49,246 bases of DNA from Verrucomicrobiota bacterium (GTDB taxonomy: Bacteria; Verrucomicrobiota; Verrucomicrobiia; Limisphaerales; JACQFS01): contig JACQFS010000080.1 of the NCBI GenBank assembly GCA_016199935.1, positions 1 through 49,246 of the forward strand. The letters are read 5' to 3'. The notes under the pieces were generated by a model. It made no database searches and was not told the origin of the DNA. It worked only from the letters and a program-made list of their open reading frames with translations. Each line of letters opens with the position of its first letter. The first letter of the stretch is position 1. The translations under genes were made by a program, and so were the position numbers. Positions 29,332 through 37,029 of this stretch are shown one piece after another.

Positions 29332-30385
29332 GTGTCGGAGGGACGAGCTACGCGAGTCCCTAACTCCAACAGCCATCCCAAGCGTCAGGGACTCGCGTAG
29401 CTCGTCCCTCCGAGTCGCGGCGCTCGCCGCTCTCATTTCCATACTCATCCCCATGACCACCACATCCTCCGCCGCCGAATGGGAACGCCTCGCCCCGCTC
29501 CCCGAACCGAACGGCGGCTTCGTCGCCGGCGCAGTGGGCGATCAGATCGTCCTCGCCGGCGGGACGAACTGGAAGGACGACACCAAGCAATGGCTCCGGC
29601 GCATCTTCACCTACAGTCCCCAGGCCAACTCGTGGCAAGAGACGGGCTGGCTCGACGCGCCGCTCGCCTACTCCGTCGTCGGCGAACACGCGGGCGCGCT
29701 GTGGTTCGCCAGCGGCAGCAGCGGCACAAACACCCACACCGTGGTCTGGAGAATTGACCGTAGCCTCGCCGCGAAAAGCGCATTCACCCTCGGCCACGGC
29801 TTCGTGCTCGCCGGCAGCGCCGTCATCGGCTCCTCCCTCCACGTCCTCGGCGGCACGGACGACATGAACGATCTCGCGCACGCCACGAACACTTTCCTTT
29901 CGATTGACCTCCGCAACGGTCGCACCACGAAGCTGCCGGATTATCCGGAACCGGCGTTCATCACCGGCGCGTCCGCCGCTTGCGGCAACCGCTTCTTCGC
30001 CTTCGGCGGCGCGCGCTGGGACTCAGGCTCGAACACCGTCGCCAACCTTTCCTCCGCGCACGCGTTCAACACCATGACGAAGCGATGGGAGAATCTCGCG
30101 CCGCTGCCCTACGCCGTGCGCGGCATCAACGCCTGCCCGCTCGACGGCAGCCGCATCCTGCTCGCGGGCGGCTACAAGAATGACGCGGAGGAATTCACCG
30201 ACGAGGCGTTCATCTTCGACACGCGGACCGCGAGCTACACGCCGACAAAACCCCTGCCCTACAAGGCGATGGTCGCCCTCGTGAAATCCGGGGACTGGGT
30301 CTATTGCCTCGGGGGCGAGGACAAGAAGAAGCACCGGACGGACGCGATGTTCCGCATCAAGTGGAGGGAACTTCTCAGCCGGTAG
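29312..30385 (+). CDS. NanM-like Kelch mutarotase, exported
   Basis: Kelch units repeat through the mature part: FVAGAVGDQIVLAGGTNWK, ALWFASGSSG, SLHVLGGTDD, RFFAFGGARW, ILLAGGYKND and WVYCLGGED, six blades as in N-acetylneuraminate epimerase NanM/YjhT. A hydrophobic core LRVAALAALISILIP and the site SSAA-EW make a signal peptide, but no start codon lies between it and repeat F1, so the start is most likely ATG 29312 with the n-region partly encoded by the repeat (357 residues). ATG 29453 would remove the signal. The TAG stop at 30383 lies inside repeat D2. NanM releases the beta anomer of sialic acid for uptake; the true sugar here is unknown. Confidence 0.75.
   Translation: MTRRLPKCRRDELRESLTPTAIPSVRDSRSSSLRVAALAALISILIPMTTTSSAAEWERLAPLPEPNGGFVAGAVGDQIVLAGGTNWKDDTKQWLRRIFTYSPQANSWQETGWLDAPLAYSVVGEHAGALWFASGSSGTNTHTVVWRIDRSLAAKSAFTLGHGFVLAGSAVIGSSLHVLGGTDDMNDLAHATNTFLSIDLRNGRTTKLPDYPEPAFITGASAACGNRFFAFGGARWDSGSNTVANLSSAHAFNTMTKRWENLAPLPYAVRGINACPLDGSRILLAGGYKNDAEEFTDEAFIFDTRTASYTPTKPLPYKAMVALVKSGDWVYCLGGEDKKKHRTDAMFRIKWRELLSR
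29335..29413. repeat. Inverted repeat F1 at the Kelch gene start
   Basis: Arms 29335-29364 and 29384-29413 match at 29 of 30, beginning TCGGAGGGACGAGCTACGCG, around a 19-base centre. In frame with the Kelch gene it encodes the arginine-rich n-region of its signal peptide. The same arms recur at 43841-43917, so it is a dispersed element. Confidence 0.88.
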
Positions 30386-30450
30386 CCGCCGACGTGAGGA
30401 GGCTCTGACAATTTTGTTTTGAAATGAGCCTCCTGACGTCGGCTGCTACC
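30381..30450. repeat. Inverted repeat D2 at the Kelch gene end
   Basis: Arms 30381-30405 and 30426-30450 match at 23 of 25. The arm sequence is that of repeat D1 inside mutS. The Kelch stop codon TAG is the third to fifth base of the left arm. It separates the convergent Kelch and SDR genes and could stop transcription from either side. Confidence 0.88.
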
Positions 30451-30460
30451 CCGTAACGAT

Positions 30461-31240
30461 TCACTTCGCGGTGTAGCCGCCGTCCACGGGTAGGTTCGCG
30501 CCGGTGATGTATTTCGCCGCGTCGCTCAGGAGGAAAATCACCGCGCCACCGAGATCGCGCTCATCCGCCATGCGGCCGAGCATCGTGTGCTCGCTGTAGC
30601 GCGTGAGGAACGGCTCGGGCTGGTGGTTGAAGAAGCCGCCGGGGGCAACGCAGTTCACGCGGACGCCGTGCGGACCGTAGATGCCGGCGTAGTAGCGCGT
30701 GAGATTTTCCATGCCGCCCTTGTGGAAGAAATAATCCGGCGGCGGCGTACCCATGTTCGTGCCAGCGTAGAGCTCAAGCGTCGGGCCGATCATGCCCTGA
30801 ATGGAGCCGACGTTCACGATGCTGCCAGACTTCTTCGAACACATTGCCTCGCCGAAGGCGCGCGTCACGAGGAACAGTCCGGTGGCATTCACGCGCATGG
30901 ATTCCTCCCACGCGCTTACCGGCGCGTCGGGCGATTTCATCGGGCGCGCGACGGAATTGTTCACCAGCCCGTCCACGCGGCCAAACTTCGCGAGCACGCG
31001 GTCGCGCAGGGCGAGCACGGACTGCTCATCGGCTTGGTCGAGTTGCTCCGCGTGGACCGAGTGCCCGCGCGCGGTTTCCTCCGCAGCGACCTTCTGCAAT
31101 TTCTCCACGTTGCGTGAGGCGATGACCAGCGTCGCACCGGCTTCGGCCAGCATCGCGGCGAGGCCGCGTCCGTAAAGGCCGCCGCCGCCGGTCAGCACGA
31201 TGACCCGGCCGCGGATGGAAAACATTTCGAGTGCGCTCAT
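30461..31240 (-). CDS. Short-chain dehydrogenase/reductase
   Basis: I chose ATG 31240 (259 residues), overlapping the preceding ORF by ATGA. The NAD(P)-binding loop is TGGGGLYGRGLAAMLAEAGA near residues 16-35. The DGLVNNSVARP block carries NNS in place of the usual NNAG. A serine in VNVGSIQGM and a catalytic tyrosine around residue 156 in the region before FFHKGGMENL (with YxxxK-like YFFHK) complete the site, and INVDGGYTAK ends the protein. Classical SDRs oxidise or reduce sugar or acid alcohols. Last gene of the minus-strand operon, probably acting on a sugar acid. The substrate is unknown. Confidence 0.88.
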   Translation of the reverse strand: MSALEMFSIRGRVIVLTGGGGLYGRGLAAMLAEAGATLVIASRNVEKLQKVAAEETARGHSVHAEQLDQADEQSVLALRDRVLAKFGRVDGLVNNSVARPMKSPDAPVSAWEESMRVNATGLFLVTRAFGEAMCSKKSGSIVNVGSIQGMIGPTLELYAGTNMGTPPPDYFFHKGGMENLTRYYAGIYGPHGVRVNCVAPGGFFNHQPEPFLTRYSEHTMLGRMADERDLGGAVIFLLSDAAKYITGANLPVDGGYTAK

Positions 31241-31640
31241 CTTTTTGTCTTTCGCTTTCGATACTCTTCCAAATCCCGCAGAACCTTGTCCAGACGTTGC
31301 CCTTGGCGCATAGACAACGTGGCGTGCTTCAATAGCCGTAACAGTTTTTTTGGAGGTATTGCGAGCGAAAGAAATACGGCCGAACTTCAAGAAAGGCCAA
31401 TCCAGCTTCAATGGCTTCTGCATCACAGGCATGAATATTTTCGAGTCCAAGTTTGAGGCCACCAGGAAAAGCGAGTTCATCGTATCGTTTGTGAAACTCC
31501 GCACACGCGACTTTCCATAGTTCGACCGCCTGAGAGGATTCCGAACTGTTTTTTTTCGTCTCTTTGATTCTCTCGTGGAGTCTCTTGATTTCAGCAGTGT
31601 TCCGTTGGATGACGCAACGGAGTTCAAGAACTTCTTTCAT
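31237..31640 (-). CDS. Small soluble protein of unknown function, frame broken at an A7 tract
   Basis: The first frame starts at ATG 31640 and stops as a 103-residue product at 31329. At the heptamer A AAA AAC (31350-31344) a minus-one shift continues as LLRLLKHATLSMRQGQRL and DKVLRDLEEYRKRKTKR to a TGA at 31239-31237, which overlaps the SDR start by ATGA. That coupling and the charged helical sequence show that the second frame is part of the gene. The full product would be about 134 residues with the motifs ACAEFHKRYDELAFPGG and GLAFLEVRPYFFRSQYL. I do not recognise a named family. Either a base was lost from an A8 tract, or the ribosome shifts. Confidence 0.72.
31344..31350 (-). other. Canonical minus-one frameshift heptamer A AAA AAC
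   Basis: In the zero frame the codons are CAA AAA AAC TGT. The heptamer fits X XXY YYZ, and a minus-one slip moves translation into the frame that reaches the ATGA overlap with the SDR gene. I could not see a convincing stem close downstream. A single-base loss from the homopolymer explains the same facts. Confidence 0.45.
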
Positions 31641-31643
31641 GGC

Positions 31644-32444
31644 TCACCGATACACCGACTTCGCCTGCGTGAGCGGCAGCTTGTTGAATTCCGCCACCTT
31701 GCCGCCGAAGTAGCCGCCAAGTCCGATGACATCCGCGCCGAGGTTGAAGACGTTGTAGCCCTCCGCCGACTGTTCTTCCCACGACGCGATGGCCCCCGGC
31801 GTCATCGCAAATTTCCCATTGGCCCGCGCAGCAGCAGCGACGCACTTGCGCGCGGCCACGGTCTCCGCGCAGCCGACCTGTCCGGGCTTGCCGCTGAGAT
31901 GGCTGAAGTCGCCCGCGCCGAAGAGCAGGGCGTTGAACCCGGGCACGGCGGCGATGGCTTCCACGTTCGCGAGCGCCTCGGGGGATTCGATCTGGAGAAT
32001 GAGGAACTGCTCCTGATTGCACTGCGCGATGTAATCCACCGTCGGAATCAGGCAGAACGCGCCGTCAATATTTCCGCCGTCAATCGGCCGGCGGCCGAGC
32101 GGTTGGTAGCGCGTCATCTCGACAATCTTGCGCGCCTCGTCGGCGGTCGTGACGTGCGGCACCATGATGCCCGTCGCGCCCGCCTCGAACGGTTTCACAT
32201 ATTCGCTGTAGCTCCCTTTGCTCACACGCACGATCGTGTCCACGTCATGCACGCGCGCGGCGCGGATCATGTTCTCCACGTTGAGCCAGTCGTTCGGCAC
32301 GTGCTCATTGCAGAGCCACACCGAATCGGCACCGGACAGGCAGGCGAGTTCGACCACGCGCGGATCGGCGAGATTGAGCTTGAGACACGTGGCGGTCTGG
32401 CCGGCACGAACCTTCTTCAACAGGCGGCTGGGGCGGACATTCAT
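31644..32444 (-). CDS. HpcH/HpaI aldolase family protein, intact copy
   Basis: This 266-residue protein is full length for the family. It has the blocks ATCLKLNLADPRVVELACLS, FEAGATGIMVPHVTTADEAR near residues 86-105, LILQIESPEALANVEAIAAV with the metal-binding glutamate, and NALLFGAGDFSHLSG with the metal-binding aspartate. These enzymes use Mg or Co to cleave 4-hydroxy-2-oxo acids such as 2-keto-3-deoxy sugar acids into pyruvate and an aldehyde. The substrate here is unknown. It precedes the small ORF by three bases. The broken paralogue at 26295 has the same blocks, so this copy may be the functional replacement. Confidence 0.92.
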   Translation of the reverse strand: MNVRPSRLLKKVRAGQTATCLKLNLADPRVVELACLSGADSVWLCNEHVPNDWLNVENMIRAARVHDVDTIVRVSKGSYSEYVKPFEAGATGIMVPHVTTADEARKIVEMTRYQPLGRRPIDGGNIDGAFCLIPTVDYIAQCNQEQFLILQIESPEALANVEAIAAVPGFNALLFGAGDFSHLSGKPGQVGCAETVAARKCVAAAARANGKFAMTPGAIASWEEQSAEGYNVFNLGADVIGLGGYFGGKVAEFNKLPLTQAKSVYR

Positions 32445-32471
32445 CGCGAAGAGAATAGGAAGAGCAGCAAC

Positions 32472-32576
32472 AAGGCTAAAGGCTAAAGGTTAAGGGAAAG
32501 TTCAAAATTCAAAGGCGGCGGGAGGCATTGAAACTTGATCCTTGGTCTCTTCCCTTGAGCGTTAATCTTTAGCCTT
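32472..32576. repeat. Inverted repeat J, heptamer-iteron arms
   Basis: Arms 32472-32498 and 32550-32576 match at 22 of 27, built of AAGGCTA units. A second pair lies inside (GTTCAAAATTCAA with TTGAAACTTGATC, 10 of 13). The right arm supplies the last codons KAKD and the TAA stop of the sialidase-like gene. The left arm lies in the leader of the aldolase gene. Confidence 0.8.
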
Positions 32577-33671
32577 CGCGCTTCCATCCGGCGCAGCCCA
32601 CACGGCCACGCCCATGTGGTAGCGCGCGTGTTCGGCCGTGGTCTTCGCGTAAAATGCGGTGACGATTTTTCCATCCGCCCGCTGGACGCTGCTCGGATAT
32701 CCGCAATCGCCATCGAGCGTGCGGGCAAGCCGGACCGGCGAGCTCCAGGTTTTGCCCTCGTCCCCGCTGAGTTTCGCGAGCACGCCCTGCTGATCCTTCA
32801 CGCGGTTGCCGTGGCTCAGGAGCAGGCGGCCGTCCTTCAGGCGGAGCAGGTGCGCGTTGATTTCATTGCGCTCGGTCACGCGCTGCGGACCCTGCCACGT
32901 CGCGCCATCGTCGTCTGAGCGGAACAACTCCACGGCGTCGATGCGCGCGGCGGCGAGCCAGCGTTGGCCGCCGAGCTGAAAGAGCGAAGTCTCGTTGTGC
33001 TTCGCGCCGATGACGGAGGTGGGCTTCCAAGTTTGGCCATCGTCATCGCTGCGGAAATGCCACGAGCGATAGCTCTTGGTCTTGGTGCTCTTCGTCGGAT
33101 CGGTGAACTCGCCCGCGTAACACGAGGTGTGCAGCGCGCCGCCGTCGCCCACGAAGATCGGTCCGAACGGAATGAACTCGGTCCAACCCTTTTCCGGCGC
33201 GACGAACTCTTTGCGCTGCGTCCACGTGTGGCCGCCATCGGTGGAGCGGCAAACCCAACTGCGCAGAATGTCATCTCGAAAGGCTGACTGCTTCGGGCGC
33301 TGGGGTTGCTTGATGTCCGTCCAGCCGGAGCAAAGCACAAGCAGATCGCCGTTCTTCGCGAGGCCGGCGGCGACGTTCATTCGGGTGGTGTGCGGATCGT
33401 TCGGCGCGGGAACGCCGCGTCGAGTCCAGAACTCGCCGTCGGGACTGTTCCAGCACTCGGCGGCGCCGGCCATCTGGCCGTGGCTGGGCTGGCCGAAAAT
33501 CGTGGTGTTGATGCTGCCGTCCGGAAGCACCGTCAGATTCGGCCACGCGCAGACGTTGTCGATGGCGACGTAGCGTTTGATCTCCGTGGGTTCGGGAGCC
33601 TCGGCGGCCGGCAATCGCGGAGCGAGCAGCACCAGCGCGAGGGCGAGCAGGCGGCAGAAATAATTCTTCAT
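32562..33671 (-). CDS. Sialidase-fold (BNR/Asp-box) exported protein
   Basis: This 369-residue protein has a signal peptide at 1-23 (NYFCRLLALALVLLAPRLPA). The mature domain carries at least four Asp-box turns: SSDGGHTW-like CRSTDGGHTW near 150, RSDDDGQTW near 214, RSDDDGATW near 258 and SGDEGKTW near 310, each at the expected spacing of a six-bladed propeller. Sialidase-fold enzymes remove terminal acidic sugars, but many marine and soil members act on other sugars. It overlaps the oxidoreductase gene before it by ATGA. The C-terminus is provided by repeat J. Periplasmic or outer-surface action is inferred. Confidence 0.85.
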   Translation of the reverse strand: MKNYFCRLLALALVLLAPRLPAAEAPEPTEIKRYVAIDNVCAWPNLTVLPDGSINTTIFGQPSHGQMAGAAECWNSPDGEFWTRRGVPAPNDPHTTRMNVAAGLAKNGDLLVLCSGWTDIKQPQRPKQSAFRDDILRSWVCRSTDGGHTWTQRKEFVAPEKGWTEFIPFGPIFVGDGGALHTSCYAGEFTDPTKSTKTKSYRSWHFRSDDDGQTWKPTSVIGAKHNETSLFQLGGQRWLAAARIDAVELFRSDDDGATWQGPQRVTERNEINAHLLRLKDGRLLLSHGNRVKDQQGVLAKLSGDEGKTWSSPVRLARTLDGDCGYPSSVQRADGKIVTAFYAKTTAEHARYHMGVAVWAAPDGSAKAKD

Positions 33672-34672
33672 GATTGAATGGGCGGATTCTCCCGATGCAA
33701 CAGATCAACGATGGAACCGTCGAGGTCGTCGTAAATTTCCCGCAGCTTCACCTCGCGCCCGCTCTGCTCGCGGCTGCGGAGGCCCGCGATGATGACCGCC
33801 ATCAATTCGATCGTCTGGCTGAACGGCAGCGGCCGCGCGCCGGTGCGGAGCATCTCGATGAACGCGACGAGTTGCGCGCGGAAGGCGGTGTAAGTGTCGA
33901 TGAGCTTGAGCGCGAGATCACCCTTGGTGCCGTAGGCGTGGACCGCGCCAAAGCTGCCGTAGGCATCGTAAATCGCCGCGGGCGTCACCGGCACGCCGCT
34001 GCGATGCTTGAGGTGGACGAGGTTGGAGCCGCCCTGACGATTCGTTTGCGCGCTGAGGAAACCGGGGCCGAGCACGGGATACACCGCTTCGAGCGCGTGG
34101 ATGCCGTAGCGCTCCCACGTCTTGCTCGTGAAGCTCGTGAGCCAGCGGAGATCGCCGAGTTGGTCGCGACGCTCGGTGATCTGGCGGATCTCCGGCGCGT
34201 ATCTCATGCCACTCGTGGAGAGAATGGTTTTGCCGTCGAGATGCCAGCGGAGGAATTGATTCAAGTCGGCGACGTTCGTCGCCATCGGCTTGTCCACAAA
34301 TACCGGCAGGCCCGCCTCGATGAACGGCCGCGCGCGGCGCACGTGCTCATCGCCGTCGTCGGTGGCAATGATGGCGGCGTCCACCTGGCCGATGACGTCC
34401 TCGGGCCGCGCGACGACGTGCTCAATCTTCGACGCGCGCGCCACCTTCGGCGCGTCGGCGGGATCGTCCGTCCAGATGTGCGTCACGCGCGCGCCGGGGA
34501 TGCGGACGGATTCGAGCGGCTGCCCGCCGAGATATTTCGGAATGCCGGCGTAAGGACACTTCACCATCTCGACCGGGTCGTAGCCGTTGACGATGGCGGA
34601 CCACGAGTAGGGATGCCCGTTGCCCTCGATCATGCCGAGCATCGCGAGCCGGAGTTCTTTGGGGGCGCTCAT
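33668..34672 (-). CDS. Gfo/Idh/MocA oxidoreductase, unusual N-terminus
   Basis: This 334-residue protein has the two-domain Gfo/Idh/MocA layout. The catalytic block is VFVDKPMATNVADLNQFLRW, with DKP in place of the common EKP. The N-terminal nucleotide loop is odd: LGMIEGNGHPYSWSAI replaces the usual GxGxxG, so NAD binding may differ or be lost. HALEAVYPVLGPG supplies the conserved histidine of the active site. The start overlaps the next oxidoreductase upstream by four bases and its stop overlaps the sialidase-like gene, so all are translated together. It probably works on a sugar or sugar acid, perhaps with the second oxidoreductase. Confidence 0.85.
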   Translation of the reverse strand: MSAPKELRLAMLGMIEGNGHPYSWSAIVNGYDPVEMVKCPYAGIPKYLGGQPLESVRIPGARVTHIWTDDPADAPKVARASKIEHVVARPEDVIGQVDAAIIATDDGDEHVRRARPFIEAGLPVFVDKPMATNVADLNQFLRWHLDGKTILSTSGMRYAPEIRQITERRDQLGDLRWLTSFTSKTWERYGIHALEAVYPVLGPGFLSAQTNRQGGSNLVHLKHRSGVPVTPAAIYDAYGSFGAVHAYGTKGDLALKLIDTYTAFRAQLVAFIEMLRTGARPLPFSQTIELMAVIIAGLRSREQSGREVKLREIYDDLDGSIVDLLHRENPPIQS

Positions 34673-35670
34673 GATATTTCCACCGCCTTCCCGCTGCGCG
34701 CGGATTTGAGCGCGGCGAGGTTGAACTTCAAAGTCTGCACCGCCTCGTCAAACGTGCAGAGGTCGGTGGGCTTGCCCGCAAGGCCGTCGAGAAAGGCATT
34801 CGCTTGCGCAATGAAAATGTCGTCACGCTCCAACGGCGCGGACTCGCGCCAGTCCCACGCATTCGTCGCGCGACGGAAGACGCCGAAACGTTGCGCGTGC
34901 CCCTCGATCTTCACGCTGCCGTGCTCACAATGAATCTGCATCGTCATCTCGTTCGGCGCCTGGAACTGGTTCAGCGCGTAGTTCACGAGCGCCCCGCCGT
35001 TGCGTGCGGCGACGCTCACCGTGTCCTCGACCGTGACGCCTTCGAGCGACTGATGCGCCGCGTCGCAGAACAGCCGCGTGGTCGGCCCGATGAGCCACTC
35101 GATGGCATTCGCAATGTGAGTGAGCGCATCCTGAATCGCGCCGCCGCCGGTCTCGTGCCGCGTGTAATAAATCTCCCGATACGCCGGACGGAACGTGGGA
35201 AAATGCTGGCCCGTCGCGACGCTGACGTGGAGCACGCGGCCCAGTTCGCCGCCCGACAAAACTTTTCGCGCCCCCTGAATCCACGGCATGAAATGATAGA
35301 CGTAGGCGACGCCAACCAACTTGCCCGACTTCGCGATCTCGTCGCGCACAGCGGCACTATTTTCCAGCGACGTGCTCAAGGGCTTTTCGATGAGCAACCC
35401 CGCGCCGTGCCGCAAGCCGGCGAGCGCGAGGTCGAGATGTGTGTGCGCCGGCGTGCAGATGACCAAACCGGCGAAGCGCTGGGCCGCGAGCGCAGCCTGA
35501 AGGTCGGCGAAGCCGGCGACCTGATACTGCGCGGTGATGCGTTGGAGCAACGCGGCGTTCGCATCGCACGCCGTCACCCGCGCGCGGCCGGTGCGCTGAA
35601 GGCAGCGCAAGTGCCGCTCGCCAATGCTGCCGCAACCGACGACCAGAATCTCATCGCTCATGAGATGCAT
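34669..35670 (-). CDS. Gfo/Idh/MocA oxidoreductase
   Basis: This 333-residue protein is a standard member. The NAD loop is ILVVGCGSIGERHLRCLQRT near residues 8-27. The catalytic lysine is in GAGLLIEKPLSTSLENS near 92-108. A third conserved block, GGGAIQDALTHIANAIEWLI, holds the active-site aspartate and histidine. ATG at 35670 or the internal ATG (MSDEILVV) three codons on are both possible. It follows the DUF1080 gene by 18 bases. Such enzymes oxidise sugar hydroxyls; with DUF1080 proteins they often take part in 3-keto sugar chemistry. Confidence 0.92.
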   Translation of the reverse strand: MHLMSDEILVVGCGSIGERHLRCLQRTGRARVTACDANAALLQRITAQYQVAGFADLQAALAAQRFAGLVICTPAHTHLDLALAGLRHGAGLLIEKPLSTSLENSAAVRDEIAKSGKLVGVAYVYHFMPWIQGARKVLSGGELGRVLHVSVATGQHFPTFRPAYREIYYTRHETGGGAIQDALTHIANAIEWLIGPTTRLFCDAAHQSLEGVTVEDTVSVAARNGGALVNYALNQFQAPNEMTMQIHCEHGSVKIEGHAQRFGVFRRATNAWDWRESAPLERDDIFIAQANAFLDGLAGKPTDLCTFDEAVQTLKFNLAALKSARSGKAVEIS

Positions 35671-35688
35671 CCTCGAAGGCTGACTCGC

Positions 35689-36870
35689 TCACAAATCCCG
35701 CCAGTTGAGATTCATGAACTCCACTGCGCCGCCGGTGTCCTTCAAGCCCAGCGCTCCTTGAACGAGCAAATGCGGGCTCGGCGGTTTTACCACCACCCTC
35801 ACAAACTCTGCGGGATCTTCGCCGCGGCGCGCGGAAACCACATTCCGACTGCTCCTGATCGTGAATCGGGTGAACTTGCCCGGCTCCGCGCCCTCCAACC
35901 TGACTTCCGAGCCCCGCCCATCACGCCCCCGCAACAGCACCACCGGAACGATCGGCACGCTCCCCTTGGCCGGTTTTGCCGGACGCACATCCACCACAAA
36001 CTCGCCGTCACCAAATTCTTCCCCGGTCCACAAGTCAGTCGTGCCGGCCTCGGCTTCTTTCAAAATAATTTTCCCGCCGATCTGCCACCGGGCGGCGGTC
36101 GCGGCATTCGTCCGCCAACCGCGCGCGTCAATGCCCGTCGTCAGCACGCGCCAATTTTGATCGAGCGGCGCCGTCACGTCCGCGCCCGCGCCGGTCGAGG
36201 GCAGCTCCTTGATTCGCAAATTGCGGAACTCCACGGCCGCGCCCTCCGACTCCAGCGCGAGGTAGCCCTTGCGATAGTTGCACTCGTCGCCGCCGGAAAC
36301 CTCGTGGCCGTTCACGTGGAGGCGGAGCGAGCCGCTGTTGCAGACGATGCGGTAATGGTTCCACTCCGGCGTGCCCTTGCTGAATTCGCCCGAGGGAAAG
36401 CTGCGCGAGCCATTGTGCCGGCCGATGGGCTTCATCGTCGCGCCGTGGATGGGAAACACGTCACCGTGCGTCGTGAACCACTCGGCCTTCTTGCCCGTCT
36501 TCCTTTCGTAATTCGTGACGTAGCCGTGGTCGAGCACCTGCACCTCGATGCCGCGGAGAAACGGCACGCCCGGCGCGCTGATCGGCGAACCCCAGATGAA
36601 CACGCCGGAATTCCCCGCGCTCTCCAGATGCCGCCACTCGCATTCGAGGATGAAGTTTTCGTATTGCCGCAGCGTGCGCAAGGCACCGACCGGCTGGCCG
36701 GTGCAATGGATCATGCCCTCGCGCACGCTCCACGTCTCCGGTGCGCAGTTGATGTTCGTCCAGCCGGCCAGATCGCGGCCATTGAACAGCGGGACGAATC
36801 CGTCCGATTCCGCGGCCAAGGCTCGCGCGGAAAAAAGAAGGAGGGAAGCAAGCAGAGCGGTGGATTTCAT
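35689..36870 (-). CDS. DUF1080 (3-keto-disaccharide hydrolase-like) exported protein, two modules
   Basis: I chose ATG 36870 (393 residues), which starts the signal peptide MKSTALLASLLLFSARALA. Two DUF1080 modules follow. The first, at about 22-215, is complete: FVPLFNGRDLAGWTNINC, NSGVFIWGSP, GIEVQVLDHGY, WNHYRIVCNSGSLRLHVNG and GYLALESEGAAVEFRNLRI. The second, at about 225-393, is shorter and lacks the GIEVQ block. The fold is a concanavalin-like sandwich; studied members hydrolyse 3-keto-glycosides after a Gfo/Idh oxidation. As first gene of the operon with two Gfo/Idh/MocA genes, this pairing is as expected. Confidence 0.88.
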   Translation of the reverse strand: MKSTALLASLLLFSARALAAESDGFVPLFNGRDLAGWTNINCAPETWSVREGMIHCTGQPVGALRTLRQYENFILECEWRHLESAGNSGVFIWGSPISAPGVPFLRGIEVQVLDHGYVTNYERKTGKKAEWFTTHGDVFPIHGATMKPIGRHNGSRSFPSGEFSKGTPEWNHYRIVCNSGSLRLHVNGHEVSGGDECNYRKGYLALESEGAAVEFRNLRIKELPSTGAGADVTAPLDQNWRVLTTGIDARGWRTNAATAARWQIGGKIILKEAEAGTTDLWTGEEFGDGEFVVDVRPAKPAKGSVPIVPVVLLRGRDGRGSEVRLEGAEPGKFTRFTIRSSRNVVSARRGEDPAEFVRVVVKPPSPHLLVQGALGLKDTGGAVEFMNLNWRDL

Positions 36871-36936
36871 GCGCGAGAGAATGACGCAGACGATGCCGTC
36901 AGGAAAACCATTTTGTTCAGTCAGAATTGGCAAACC

Positions 36937-37021
36937 GGTAGGGCGCGCTGTCCTCAGCGCGCCGCGATGCGGCCGGACGCCTCCGATTGTCCTCGGCGCG
37001 CTGAGGACAGCGCGCCCTACC
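36937..37021. repeat. Inverted repeat G, perfect 27-bp arms
   Basis: Arms 36937-36963 and 36995-37021 are identical when inverted (27 of 27), beginning GGTAGGGCGCGCTGTCCTCA, around a 31-base centre. It lies 8 bases beyond the tcdA stop and upstream of the DUF1080 start, in the 159-base gap, which holds nothing else I can name. Confidence 0.9.
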
Positions 37022-37029
37022 GTCGCCAT

